Assembly (NCBI GenBank): GCA_003599455.1
Contig: QZKF01000106.1
Location: 1-54,908 of the forward strand
DNA from: Comamonadaceae bacterium
GTDB taxonomy: Bacteria; Pseudomonadota; Gammaproteobacteria; Burkholderiales; Burkholderiaceae_C
DNA: 54,908 nt
Direction of reading: 5' to 3'
Below are positions 9,630 to 17,447 of the stretch, piece by piece. The position numbers and the translations under genes are program-made. The notes under the pieces are model-generated. The model was not told where the DNA came from, searched no databases, and was given only the letters and a program-made list of their open reading frames with translations. The first letter of the stretch is position 1; every line of letters starts with the position of its first letter.

Positions 9630-10490
9630 ATGTTCTCAACATCCAACGCACCCCGTCTGGCCACGCGCTTTGGCCAGAACACCTTCGTGATTCGCAGCGA
9701 AACGCCACTGGCTGAAGACCAGATGCGTCGGGCCGCCCCGTCCATCTTTGCCGAAGGCAAACACGGCAGCCGCTCCGAGCGCTACACCTACATCCCCACC
9801 ATCGAGGTACTTCGCGGCCTGCGCAACGAGGGGTTCGAGCCCCTCATGGTCGCCCAGAGCAAAAGCCGCATCGAAGGCAAGACCGAGTTCACCAAGCACA
9901 TGATCCGCATGCGCCACGCGGGGCAGGTGAACTCGCGGCCCGAGGCCAACGAGATCATCCTGATCAACAGCCACGACGGCGCCAGCAGTTACCAGATGCT
10001 TGCTGGGGTCTTCCGCTTTGTCTGCTGCAATGGTCTGGTGGTCGGCAACGTGTCCAACGACATCCGCATCCCCCACAAGGGCAACATCGAGGACGAGGTG
10101 ATTGAAGGCGCGTTCCGGGTGCTGGAGGATTTCGAGGCCGTGGACGCTTCCACCGAAAGCATGAAGTGCCTGACCCTTCAACCCGAGGAACAGCGGGCTT
10201 ACGCCACTGCCGCACTGGCGCTGCGCTACGGCGAGCGAGGGGAGGGCGAACCACCGGCACCGGTGACCGCGGACCAACTGATCGAGGCCCGCCGCCCCGA
10301 AGACTTCGGCGCCAGCTTGTGGACCACCTTCCAGCGCGTGCAGGAGAACGCATTGAGAGGCGGCCAGCTGGGCAGGGGAGCCAAGGGCCGCCGTCTGCAC
10401 ACGCGCCCGGTGGCCAGCATCGACCGCAGCGTGAGCCTGAACCGCGCGCTGTGGGTGCTGGCCGAGGAGATGCGCAAGCTCAAGGCCTGA
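9630..10490 (+). CDS. DUF932 family phage/plasmid-like protein
   Basis: 286 residues. The sequence matches the DUF932 family commonly found on plasmids, ICEs and phages: SERYTYIPTIEVLRGLRNEGFEP, ANEIILINSHDG, YQMLAGVFRFVCCNGLVVGN. No catalytic motif is recognised and the molecular role is unknown. AGGAG precedes the ATG by 8 nt. It lies between ssb and the partition genes, a frequent arrangement in conjugative elements. Confidence 0.85.
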   Translation: MFSTSNAPRLATRFGQNTFVIRSETPLAEDQMRRAAPSIFAEGKHGSRSERYTYIPTIEVLRGLRNEGFEPLMVAQSKSRIEGKTEFTKHMIRMRHAGQVNSRPEANEIILINSHDGASSYQMLAGVFRFVCCNGLVVGNVSNDIRIPHKGNIEDEVIEGAFRVLEDFEAVDASTESMKCLTLQPEEQRAYATAALALRYGERGEGEPPAPVTADQLIEARRPEDFGASLWTTFQRVQENALRGGQLGRGAKGRRLHTRPVASIDRSVSLNRALWVLAEEMRKLKA

Positions 10491-10500
10491 ACGAAGGCGG

Positions 10501-10526
10501 CGCTGGATTCACCCTCGAATCCAGCG
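10501..10526 (+). terminator. Hairpin after the DUF932 gene, terminator-like
   Basis: CGCTGGATTC-N6-GAATCCAGCG is a perfect 10-bp stem starting 10 bp after the DUF932 stop and followed by TTTG. The T-run is short, so efficiency is uncertain. Confidence 0.5.
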
Positions 10527-10539
10527 TTTGCACAGTCCC

Positions 10540-10565
10540 GCACCGCTCGCATCATCGAGCGGTGC
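10540..10565. repeat. Second perfect hairpin upstream of parA
   Basis: GCACCGCTCG-catcat-CGAGCGGTGC is a perfect 10-bp stem with a 6-nt loop, 13 bp after the previous hairpin and about 140 bp before parA. It resembles the hairpin arrays before radC and ssb. Confidence 0.6.
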
Positions 10566-10704
10566 GTGCGCGTGAGATTCTGAAGCGCGCTCGCCGGCTG
10601 GCGCCGGCTCGCGCGATCCCGGCCGCTGGCGCATCGAGCGCGGCGCCCGGGAAACGTTCTCCGCCTCGGTGATCCCCTTGTCGGTCGCGCTGGAGAACTC
10701 TCCC

Positions 10705-11565
10705 ATGAAGACCCATGTGCTCGCCAACCAGAAGGGTGGGGTCGGCAAATCCGCCGTCGCTACCTTGCTGGCTCACTACTATCGAAGGCTCGGCCTGCGC
10801 GTGCTGGCCATCGACCTGGACCACCAGGGCAACTTCTCCAATCCCCTGCGAAAGTGCCAGCGCACCGCTGTGGCCGAAGTCCCGGCCAGCTGTTTGCTTG
10901 CGCAGAGCAACCCAGCCATGCCGAGTGGCAACTTCGTGCTGGTGGCTGCTGATCGGGACCTCTCGGATCTGGAACGCCAGCCCACGCTGCACAACACCTT
11001 TGCCAGCAACTTCCGTGTCTTTCTGGCAGCCATGGAAACGCGCTTCGACGTCTGCATCGTGGATACCAATCCCAACCCCGACATCCGCATCATCGCAGCG
11101 CTGGTCTCGGTCGACTTCGTGCTTTCACCGATCCAGCTCAATCAGGAGGCCCTCAGCGGTGTGTCCGCGCTGCTCAACCACCCCCGGGTCGGTGTTCGCA
11201 AGATCAAGGCGGTGCTCAATCCGAAGCTGCACCTGATCGGTTTGTACCCAACGATGGTGGAGGCCACGCCGCTGCAGAAAGAGAACTTCATGCAGCTGAT
11301 CCAGCAATTCAATCCCCTGCTGATTTTCTTTGGACCGAAGCCGGGCGACATCGCGTCAATGCCGCGCCGTTCAGCAGTGGCCGAAGCGCAGGCCGAAGGG
11401 CTCGTCCTGTGGGAGATGAAGAAAACCGCAGCCCGCGACGCCTGGCGCGAGATCGAGCCTGGACTGACCTTCATCGCCAATGCGGTGCTGTCGCTGCGTC
11501 CGGCGGAGGCGACAGCCATTGCCACAACCATCAACGGAGCGGACCATGGCCCTGTCGCTGGATGA
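10705..11565 (+). CDS. parA: ParA family partition ATPase
   Basis: 286 residues. The protein opens directly with the deviant Walker A motif (LANQKGGVGKSAVATLL), followed by the switch region AIDLDHQGN and a Walker B-like VCIVDTNPNPD. It would form nucleotide-dependent filaments or gradients on the nucleoid to segregate the element together with ParB. I chose the ATG at 10705 because GGAG lies 9 nt upstream; a GTG at 10669 would add 12 residues before the Walker motif. It overlaps parB by 20 nt, so the two are one operon. Confidence 0.88.
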   Translation: MKTHVLANQKGGVGKSAVATLLAHYYRRLGLRVLAIDLDHQGNFSNPLRKCQRTAVAEVPASCLLAQSNPAMPSGNFVLVAADRDLSDLERQPTLHNTFASNFRVFLAAMETRFDVCIVDTNPNPDIRIIAALVSVDFVLSPIQLNQEALSGVSALLNHPRVGVRKIKAVLNPKLHLIGLYPTMVEATPLQKENFMQLIQQFNPLLIFFGPKPGDIASMPRRSAVAEAQAEGLVLWEMKKTAARDAWREIEPGLTFIANAVLSLRPAEATAIATTINGADHGPVAG

Positions 11566-12517
11566 CCTGGATCTGCTGCCAGCGGCACGGGAGAGCGGCA
11601 CTCCGATGCAGATCCCGCTCGGTGCCATTGATGAAGATCCGGAGCAACCCCGGCAGGAGTTCAACGACGAGTCCCTTGCCGAACTCGCCGAGACCATCAA
11701 GGCGCGCGGCGTGCGCCAGCCAGTGTCCGTGCGCACGCACCCCACACAGCCCGGCCGATGGATGCTCAACTTCGGGGCGCGGCGCCTTCGGGCGTCCAAG
11801 CTCGCAGGGATACCTGAGATCCCGGCCTTCTTGGACAACACGGCCAACAGCGTCGACCAGTTCATCGAGAACGAACAACGCAAAGGGCTGACTCCGCTTG
11901 AGATCGCGCTGTTCGTGCAGCGGGCGCTCAGCCGGGGCGAGTCGCAGGCCGACATTGCGAGGACTATTGGTAAGAGCCGACAGTACGTGACCCTGGCGAC
12001 CGCATTGATCGATCCACCCGACTGGTTGATGTCGGCGTACCGGGAGGGACGCTGCCGGGGACTGAATGAACTCTACGAGCTGCGCAAACTGGCCAACGAA
12101 CACCCTCAATACGTCGAGGCCTGGGCGTCTGATCGCAGCGTCATCACCCGAGATCGCGTGATGACGCTCCGAGCCGATCTGGCGGAGGGGTCTGGCAGTG
12201 TGCGGCGCGGCACCTCGACACTGATCGAATCCATGGAAGTCAGCCTGGGTGAGGGCGTAGCCCAGGATCAGACCGAGAAGATTCTGGAAGTCTTTGCTCC
12301 ACCTGCGGAACCTGTCACTCGCGCTCCCCGTCAAGCACCGCTGAGGCTACTGGCCAGCATGGGTGGTGTCGAAGTGGTCGTGAACACCTTGCTGGCTCCG
12401 CCGCAAGCCGGACAGCTCTATGTGACCCCGTTGAATGGCGGTCAGAAGGAAACGGTGGAAACCAGTCGCCTTACTCTCGTTGGTCTGGTGCGGGACATGA
12501 GTTGTCAATCTGATTGA
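11546..12517 (+). CDS. parB: ParB/KorB-like DNA-binding partition protein
   Basis: 323 residues. The ParB N-terminal CTPase-type region contains IPLGAIDEDPEQPR and FGARRLRASKLAGI; the HTH is in the region QADIARTIGKSRQYVTLATAL. The last 60 residues (MGGVEVVVNTLLAPPQAGQLYV) resemble the SH3-like C-terminal domain of KorB. It should bind a centromere-like site and may also repress backbone genes, as KorB does. Its final codons form part of the first 17-bp palindrome (12503-12519). It overlaps the convergent HEPN/LOTUS-like gene by 47 bp. Confidence 0.85.
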   Translation: MALSLDDLDLLPAARESGTPMQIPLGAIDEDPEQPRQEFNDESLAELAETIKARGVRQPVSVRTHPTQPGRWMLNFGARRLRASKLAGIPEIPAFLDNTANSVDQFIENEQRKGLTPLEIALFVQRALSRGESQADIARTIGKSRQYVTLATALIDPPDWLMSAYREGRCRGLNELYELRKLANEHPQYVEAWASDRSVITRDRVMTLRADLAEGSGSVRRGTSTLIESMEVSLGEGVAQDQTEKILEVFAPPAEPVTRAPRQAPLRLLASMGGVEVVVNTLLAPPQAGQLYVTPLNGGQKETVETSRLTLVGLVRDMSCQSD

Positions 12518-13424
12518 CAGAGGGCAAGGCCTTCGCAACCGATTTCGGCTCGCTTGCGACATCTTGGCCAAGGTGCAGCGTGTACCGATCGTTGATCCTG
12601 AAAACCGTTCGAATGCCCCCATTGGGTAGTGCCTCCTCCAGCACGTCGAAGTACTCGGCCGCCAACAGAATACCCTTGAGGTTCTGGTGCCCGTACCGTT
12701 TCTGCAGGTCGATGAGTTCGTCGGGTGCCTCGCGACGGATCAGGTTCAGCGCTGTGGTGAGATATGCCCAGCCGTCTGGCCGTGCGGTTTTCAGGGCAAT
12801 TTCACCGAGCATCGCCACAAGGTGACTGCTCTGCAGAAAACCCAGTTCCATCTGCCGCACGCTCTCGGGGGAGGCCCAGAAGGTAGCTATCTGTCGCCGG
12901 CCTTCGTCAAGCGCCTTCACCCAGCCCTTGAGCCTGTCCATCATGCGAAAGGTCTCGTCCCGCTGGGCATCCAAGTACGCCAGCGCCGTTTCCGCGTCAC
13001 CGTCTACCGCAGAGTGCCAGCGTGGCAGAAAGTGATGGATCAGATCGTTGCGAGCATCGACCAAGGCGCGCATCTCTTGGTCGTGCTGGTCTATGAACTG
13101 CGCATCGGTCTCAACTGTGAAGTGAAAGCCAATCCAGGGCTCCGTGATCTCATCGGGCGTCTGGTGTTCCGGTGGCGCTTGCAGTACGTGGGTCACCATC
13201 TTTCCGGCCAGTTCACCCATGGTTTTCCGGTGCACCGCAGTTCTCTGCGCTTCCATGCGCTCTTCCAGCTGGCTTGCTGGCCCGTGCACCGAAGCATTGG
13301 CATTCAAGTGCTTGAGCATGGCTTCAACCATCTGGAAATTCACGACATTTCGACCGATTCGGCGCAGTACCTCGTCTCTCTCTGGAGTCCGGTCCAATCC
13401 GCGAGGCCGTGATTCGTTGTTCAA
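12471..13424 (-). CDS. HEPN-like / OST-HTH (LOTUS) domain protein
   Basis: 317 residues from a TTG that has GGGAGGA 7 nt upstream; the frame also has a TTG at 13448 without such a site. The C-terminal part (about 204-283, GWAYLTTALNLIRR...GHQNLKGILL...GIRTVFRINDRYTL) looks like an OST-HTH/LOTUS RNA-binding domain. The N-terminal part is helical and holds ARNDLIHH at 124-131, an R-N-x3-H pattern like that of HEPN ribonucleases. The LOTUS call is fairly firm; the HEPN call is inference from one motif and helical character. It converges on parB with a 47-bp overlap. Its start lies 55 bp from palindrome copy 2. Confidence 0.6.
   Translation of the reverse strand: MNNESRPRGLDRTPERDEVLRRIGRNVVNFQMVEAMLKHLNANASVHGPASQLEERMEAQRTAVHRKTMGELAGKMVTHVLQAPPEHQTPDEITEPWIGFHFTVETDAQFIDQHDQEMRALVDARNDLIHHFLPRWHSAVDGDAETALAYLDAQRDETFRMMDRLKGWVKALDEGRRQIATFWASPESVRQMELGFLQSSHLVAMLGEIALKTARPDGWAYLTTALNLIRREAPDELIDLQKRYGHQNLKGILLAAEYFDVLEEALPNGGIRTVFRINDRYTLHLGQDVASEPKSVAKALPSVNQIDNSCPAPDQRE
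12503..12519. promoter_or_regulatory. 17-bp palindrome TGTCAATCWGATTGACA, copy 1
   Basis: TGTCAATC-T-GATTGACA, perfect arms. It lies over the parB stop codon, inside the parB/LOTUS overlap. Candidate operator or parS site; the binding protein is unknown. Confidence 0.6.
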
Positions 13425-13479
13425 CTGGGTTCCTCCCGTGTGGATCAAGTTGCATGCAGACGCTCTTCGCCTGGTCGGA

Positions 13480-13496
13480 TGTCAATCTGATTGACA
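13480..13496. promoter_or_regulatory. 17-bp palindrome, copy 2
   Basis: Identical to copy 1, with T at the centre. It lies in the intergenic region between the divergent LOTUS-like and MobC-like genes, where it could control one or both promoters. Confidence 0.65.
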
Positions 13497-13605
13497 ACCT
13501 GGCCGCCATCAGCGCCGCATGCGTTTTGCTGGATTTTCGACCGAATCCAGCGACTCGTATCTACCGATCCTCAACGACCATAGGTTCATAGATGAGTGCA
13601 GGATA

Positions 13606-13652
13606 GGCGGCCGGCCGCCAGTTTCACAAACGCCTCGCTTCGCTCACGTTTG
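13606..13652. other. Candidate oriT region upstream of mobC
   Basis: A 14-bp perfect palindrome GGCGGCCGGCCGCC (13606-13619) is followed by an inverted repeat CAAACG-N14-CGTTTG (13627-13652), directly before the MobC-like gene and about 0.6 kb before the relaxase gene. Origins of transfer commonly lie at such positions, with an inverted repeat next to the nick site. The nick site itself cannot be identified. Confidence 0.35.
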
Positions 13653-13669
13653 CAACCTTCGGTAGGCAC

Positions 13670-14245
13670 ATGAACACACACAACCCTGACTTCGTCACGG
13701 TCGATATGCGCGGTTTGAAAGCCGCGCTGGTCGCTCGTGCGACGGCCCAGCGGGTGAGTGTGTCGGTGCTGGTCCGGCATGCCGTGGCCCGCGACCTCGG
13801 GCTGGATGAGTTGTCCCCACCTCAGGTCTCTGCCTCTGGAAAAGGCTCAACACCTGGAGGATCCGTCGTCAAGTTGTCAATCAGATTGACAACTACTGAA
13901 GCTGAGCAACTGGCTGCTGGCGCTCGTTCATCGGGTCTTTCACGCGGCGCCTACCTGGCCGGTCTCGTCGCTGGCATTCCCGCGCTGACATCCGGTACCT
14001 GCCGAAACGATCAGCTCGCAGCGCTCACGGCGTCCAATGCCCAGCTGTCCAGCCTCAGCCGCAACGTACACGCTCTCACGCGCTTCCTGACTTTGGGCAA
14101 CGTGCCGCGGGCGATGGAGTACCGCGACATGCTCGACGCGCTCGATGTCGATGTCCGGCGACATCTTGCCCAGGTCGCAGCGTTGCTTGCCGATCTGCGT
14201 CCGCGCAGGCACACCACCGAAACCCAGCACCGTTCCACCCGCTGA
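13670..14245 (+). CDS. MobC-like relaxosome accessory protein
   Basis: 191 residues. The N-terminus (VDMRGLKAALVARATAQRVSVS) resembles a ribbon-helix-helix DNA-binding segment. The middle (LSIRLTTTEAEQLAAGARSS, followed by SRGAYLAGLVAGIPAL) and NAQLSSLSRNVHALTRFL match the MobC-type mobilisation family. It would bind near oriT and help the relaxase open the DNA strands. The gene lies 16 bp upstream of the relaxase gene, same strand. The third palindrome copy falls inside the coding sequence at about residue 70. Confidence 0.7.
   Translation: MNTHNPDFVTVDMRGLKAALVARATAQRVSVSVLVRHAVARDLGLDELSPPQVSASGKGSTPGGSVVKLSIRLTTTEAEQLAAGARSSGLSRGAYLAGLVAGIPALTSGTCRNDQLAALTASNAQLSSLSRNVHALTRFLTLGNVPRAMEYRDMLDALDVDVRRHLAQVAALLADLRPRRHTTETQHRSTR
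13875..13891. promoter_or_regulatory. 17-bp palindrome, copy 3 (inside mobC)
   Basis: TGTCAATC-A-GATTGACA, with the arms extending two further bases on each side (GT...AC) so that 21 bp are palindromic. It lies within the MobC-like coding sequence. Confidence 0.55.
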
Positions 14246-14261
14246 CTACGAGGAGAACACC

Positions 14262-15233
14262 ATGGCTCAGACACCCAGCATCGATGGCGTGCTCGTTCAG
14301 TGGGGCGACCGCCTGTTCTATCCGGGCAACCGGATAGTCAAGGTCCAACCCCAGCCTAGGCTGGACACTGGTTCCATGAGACAGCGGGCGGCCGCCATCC
14401 GCCAACGCATCGAAGCCACGGTGGTGTGCCGGGCGCCGCAGGTCATGGTCAAGGTCACGGGGGGAGGGCGGGGCATGCAGGCCATTGCGGCCCACTTCCG
14501 CTACATCAGTAAGAACGGTCGGCTCGACATCGAGAACGAGCAGTGCGAGACCGTCCGTGGCAAAAGCGCGGTGCACGAACTGGCCGACGACTGGCGGTTC
14601 GGGGGCAGCCTGATCGACGACGTCGGGTACCGGCGCGAGGCCTTCAACATCATGCTATCCATGCCTCGGGGCACCGACCCGCTGATCGTGCAGAAAGCGG
14701 CGCGCGAATTCGCGCAGACTGAGCTGACCGACCACAAGTACGTGATGGTGCTGCACGACCACCAGGCCCACCCGCATGTGCACATCAGCGTGCGGGCCGA
14801 GTCGCGATATGGCAGGAGACTCAACCCGCGCAAGGCCGACCTGCAGCGATGGCGCGAGACCTTCGCTGAGAAGCTGCGTGGCTATGGGGTTGATGCCGAA
14901 GCCACGCGGCAGGCCACCCGTGGCCGGAACGTGAGCCATCCGGACCTCTGGCGGCTAAAAGCCAAGGCGGATGGGCGATTGAGAAAAGCTCGACCCACGT
15001 TCAGTTCAGGTGACAAGACGCGCACCAGCAGGGCGGACGCATTGAAAGGCTGGCTACACATCGGGCAAGCGCTGGCGGGATCTCCCGATGCCAGGGACGT
15101 GAAACTGGCTGGATCGATTGCCTTGTTCATTCACGAGGCGACTTCGTCTTGGAATCCTCAGAAAGCCATGCAAGAAATTGGCAAGGATACGCAGCGTCCG
15201 ATACCCTTGGTGAGTCCGCAGATTCGTCGCTAA
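14262..15233 (+). CDS. VirD2/MobP-like relaxase
   Basis: 323 residues. The metal-binding histidine triad of HUH relaxases appears as HDHQAHPHVH (residues 165-174). Tyr81 in AHFRYISKNG is a plausible nicking tyrosine. The enzyme would cut oriT, stay bound to the 5' end and pilot the strand to the VirD4-like coupling protein. GAGGAG lies 7 nt before the ATG. The short basic C-terminus (KAKADGRLRKARPTF) may aid DNA or channel binding. The frame is open further upstream, but that part overlaps the MobC-like gene. Confidence 0.85.
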   Translation: MAQTPSIDGVLVQWGDRLFYPGNRIVKVQPQPRLDTGSMRQRAAAIRQRIEATVVCRAPQVMVKVTGGGRGMQAIAAHFRYISKNGRLDIENEQCETVRGKSAVHELADDWRFGGSLIDDVGYRREAFNIMLSMPRGTDPLIVQKAAREFAQTELTDHKYVMVLHDHQAHPHVHISVRAESRYGRRLNPRKADLQRWRETFAEKLRGYGVDAEATRQATRGRNVSHPDLWRLKAKADGRLRKARPTFSSGDKTRTSRADALKGWLHIGQALAGSPDARDVKLAGSIALFIHEATSSWNPQKAMQEIGKDTQRPIPLVSPQIRR

Positions 15234-15430
15234 CGTCGGCGAGCCTTCACAGGAGCTTCCCTCCAACAGGCGCACTTCTGCGTAGCAGATGGTTGCTGGT
15301 GGCGCAGGGGAAGTTCAGGGCTATACAGCGATCAGACTCTACGGCTCTTGAACTTCGCATGCTCGTACAAGGTTTCTACAATCGTGTTGCGCGCTTTGCG
15401 CATTTTCATCAATCGAAAGTAGATAACTCC

Positions 15431-15862
15431 ATGGCAACTGCAAAGAAGACCATCGCTGCGAAGAAGGCAGCACCGGTCGCCAAAACGGCTGTCGCAGCCC
15501 CCAAGGCCGCTGCGGCCAAGAAACCGGCTGCAAGCGTGGCGCCCCTGAAGCCGATCAAGACGGCCTTCAACAAGACCACGCTCCAAGTTCACCTGGCTGA
15601 GGTCGCCGGTGTCGAGCCGAAGGCCGCCAAAGCTGTGTTGGCTGCGCTGGAAGCCACGATCGTGGCCTCCATGAGCAAGAAGGGCCTGGGCGAGTTCACG
15701 CTGCCAGGTCTGCTCAAAATCTCCGCGCAGGCGATCCCCGCCAAGAAGAAACGCCGCGGCATCGACCCCTTCACCAAGGTTGAGCGCGAATTCGCTGCCA
15801 AACCCGCCACCGTGCGCGTGAAGGTTCGCCCCCTGAAGAAGATCAAGGACGCCTCCCTTTAA
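15431..15862 (+). CDS. HU-family DNA-binding protein with lysine/alanine-rich N-terminal tail
   Basis: 143 residues. The first 45 are an H1-like tail rich in Lys, Ala and Pro (KKTIAAKKAAPVAK, AAAAKKPAAS). The rest is an HU/IHF fold: FNKTTLQVHLAEVAGVEPKAA, GEFTLPGLLKISAQ and the arm region KKKRRGIDPFTKVEREFAAK. It would compact or bend DNA of the element. The ATG follows a short AT-rich leader. It is the last rightward gene before the leftward defence genes and may mark the left edge of the cargo region. Confidence 0.85.
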   Translation: MATAKKTIAAKKAAPVAKTAVAAPKAAAAKKPAASVAPLKPIKTAFNKTTLQVHLAEVAGVEPKAAKAVLAALEATIVASMSKKGLGEFTLPGLLKISAQAIPAKKKRRGIDPFTKVEREFAAKPATVRVKVRPLKKIKDASL

Positions 15863-16143
15863 GGTCTCCCGGGCGTTCGGCCGCAAGCTGAGCGCCCAGA
15901 TCGGCAGCTCTGCATCTGCGAGCGAGCTATGAAGAGACCCGCTAAGCCAATCGGGCGAGCTCCAAGAAGCTCGTCAGCCGTTAAATGCTGTAGATCTCCT
16001 AGCGGAGCTTCGCCATCCGAGATCTCCAACGGAAGTGTGAGTGGCCCGAGGCTTGCATTGCTGACTTGCATGGCTGAAACATATGATGGTCGAACGCAGG
16101 GGCAACCCAGATCGGTAAGGGTTCACACGAAAGTGTTTTGAAG
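15863..16143. other. Gap between convergent HU and jetD genes
   Basis: 281 bp with no supported gene; the small frame at 15929 has no family features. It holds the inverted repeat over the jetD stop and possibly the left junction of the defence island. Confidence 0.45.
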
Positions 16144-16155
16144 TCAAAACGCTTT
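16130..16155. repeat. Inverted repeat over the jetD stop codon
   Basis: AAAGTGTTTTGA-AG-TCAAAACGCTTT is a 12-bp stem with one G/T mismatch spanning the jetD stop. It could serve as a terminator between convergent genes but lacks a clear T-run. Confidence 0.4.
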
Positions 16156-17442
16156 TGAGCGCGAATATTGCAGATCGTTGACCAGTTGAGAGGCAATGGC
16201 CTCTTCGGCGATGGCGATTCCATTCGATCGCATCGACTCGCCCAACGCAGTGTCCCAAGATGCGGCAACGTGCACATCTTCCAAGTCTCGTTCCTTGGGT
16301 GCGATGGTCCTGACTGCTTGGATGTAGTCCTCGGCTCCAAAGCGCCATGATCGAGCATCGCAGAGCTTCATGACGTTGTTGGCGATGTGGATGCCGGCCC
16401 AATCAAAGTCGCCGTGATACAGCAACTTGGCTCCTGCGTCGGATAGCTGTTTCAACAGCACGCGCTGTGCGGCTGCAGGCATGCCGTCGGTACAAACGAG
16501 TGGTGCACAGGCCGCGCCTAGGCGATCCGCTGCAATCGAGACGATGTTGGGGTTCTCACAGACATAGATGATCTGGTCCGCAACATCCCAGGCAGGGGGT
16601 GTTCTCAAGAGTCGACGCAGGGAAATGAAGCCTGGTTCACCAGGTGCGGCCAGAGAAGCTGATGGAGTGCGGACTGGCAGATTCAGGAACAGGGCAGGGC
16701 GGGCCAGTTCGTTGACGAGCACGCCCGATCGAGCCCAGATATCTCGCACTCGCTCGGTTGGTCGACGAGTGTCATGTGCCTCCTCCGTTGCTCCCTCCGA
16801 AGGGATCTGCTCCTGTTCATTGTCGTTGGCGCCATGTTGCAATGCTGCCAGCACAACTGTTGCCACTGCTTGTCCATTGTCGAGGGCATGAGCATTGCCG
16901 AGCGCATCGGCGGCGAGTTGGGCGCGTGTCAGACCTTGGGCCGGCAAGTGTTGCATGACCGCGTGTGCTTGCTGCAGCAGTTGGAGGGCAGTTTGGGGCG
17001 CTTGTTTGGACACCCGCTTGAGCAGGCTGACGGCTGATGCTTCCCGTAACCAAGCACACAGCGTGGGATGTAGCCCTTGATCGTCGGTGACGCTGGACCA
17101 GCGTGACTGCAGTTCGGCCTTGGCCTCTGCTCGGTTCACGATGGGACCATCCAGCTTTTCCAAGGCTTCATGAAGCGAGCTGGCCATGCCTGCATTGCGT
17201 AAAGCCGCGTTGAATTGAGCGATGTCGATTCGGACGGATCGTGTGGAACGGGAAGGGAGACCGATGAGCAAAGCCAACGCCTCATGTTCCACTGCACTGA
17301 GGTTGGTCAGATGGAGGTCAGATTTTTCTGGGCTGAGTCCGTTGCGCTCGAAATGTCGCCTCATCCGTTGACGGAGGCCAACAAGTTCGGCACCCCCGAG
17401 CCGTCGCGTCAGTCTTGGATCAATGTTGGGATCGTTCGCCAT
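16144..17442 (-). CDS. jetD: Wadjet type II JetD, Toprim-like nuclease subunit (TIGR02679-like)
   Basis: 432 residues. The C-terminal Toprim-like nuclease core shows Glu296 (YVCENPNIV), CTDGMP, and the D-x-D pair Asp345/Asp347 in HGDFDWAGI. It matches the TIGR02679 family that belongs with three partner families next door. JetD cleaves DNA after the JetABC loop-extruding complex recognises small circular DNA. The ATG lies 5 nt after the jetC stop. A longer frame to 17598 would run into jetC and encodes an Arg-rich shadow peptide. It is the last gene of the leftward jetABCD operon. Confidence 0.88.
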   Translation of the reverse strand: MANDPNIDPRLTRRLGGAELVGLRQRMRRHFERNGLSPEKSDLHLTNLSAVEHEALALLIGLPSRSTRSVRIDIAQFNAALRNAGMASSLHEALEKLDGPIVNRAEAKAELQSRWSSVTDDQGLHPTLCAWLREASAVSLLKRVSKQAPQTALQLLQQAHAVMQHLPAQGLTRAQLAADALGNAHALDNGQAVATVVLAALQHGANDNEQEQIPSEGATEEAHDTRRPTERVRDIWARSGVLVNELARPALFLNLPVRTPSASLAAPGEPGFISLRRLLRTPPAWDVADQIIYVCENPNIVSIAADRLGAACAPLVCTDGMPAAAQRVLLKQLSDAGAKLLYHGDFDWAGIHIANNVMKLCDARSWRFGAEDYIQAVRTIAPKERDLEDVHVAASWDTALGESMRSNGIAIAEEAIASQLVNDLQYSRSKAF

Positions 17443-17447
17443 CTGGA

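Noticed and set aside
12687..13412. 241-residue plus-strand frame
   Set aside because: It is the antisense of the LOTUS-like gene, which has the better codon pattern and a recognisable domain.
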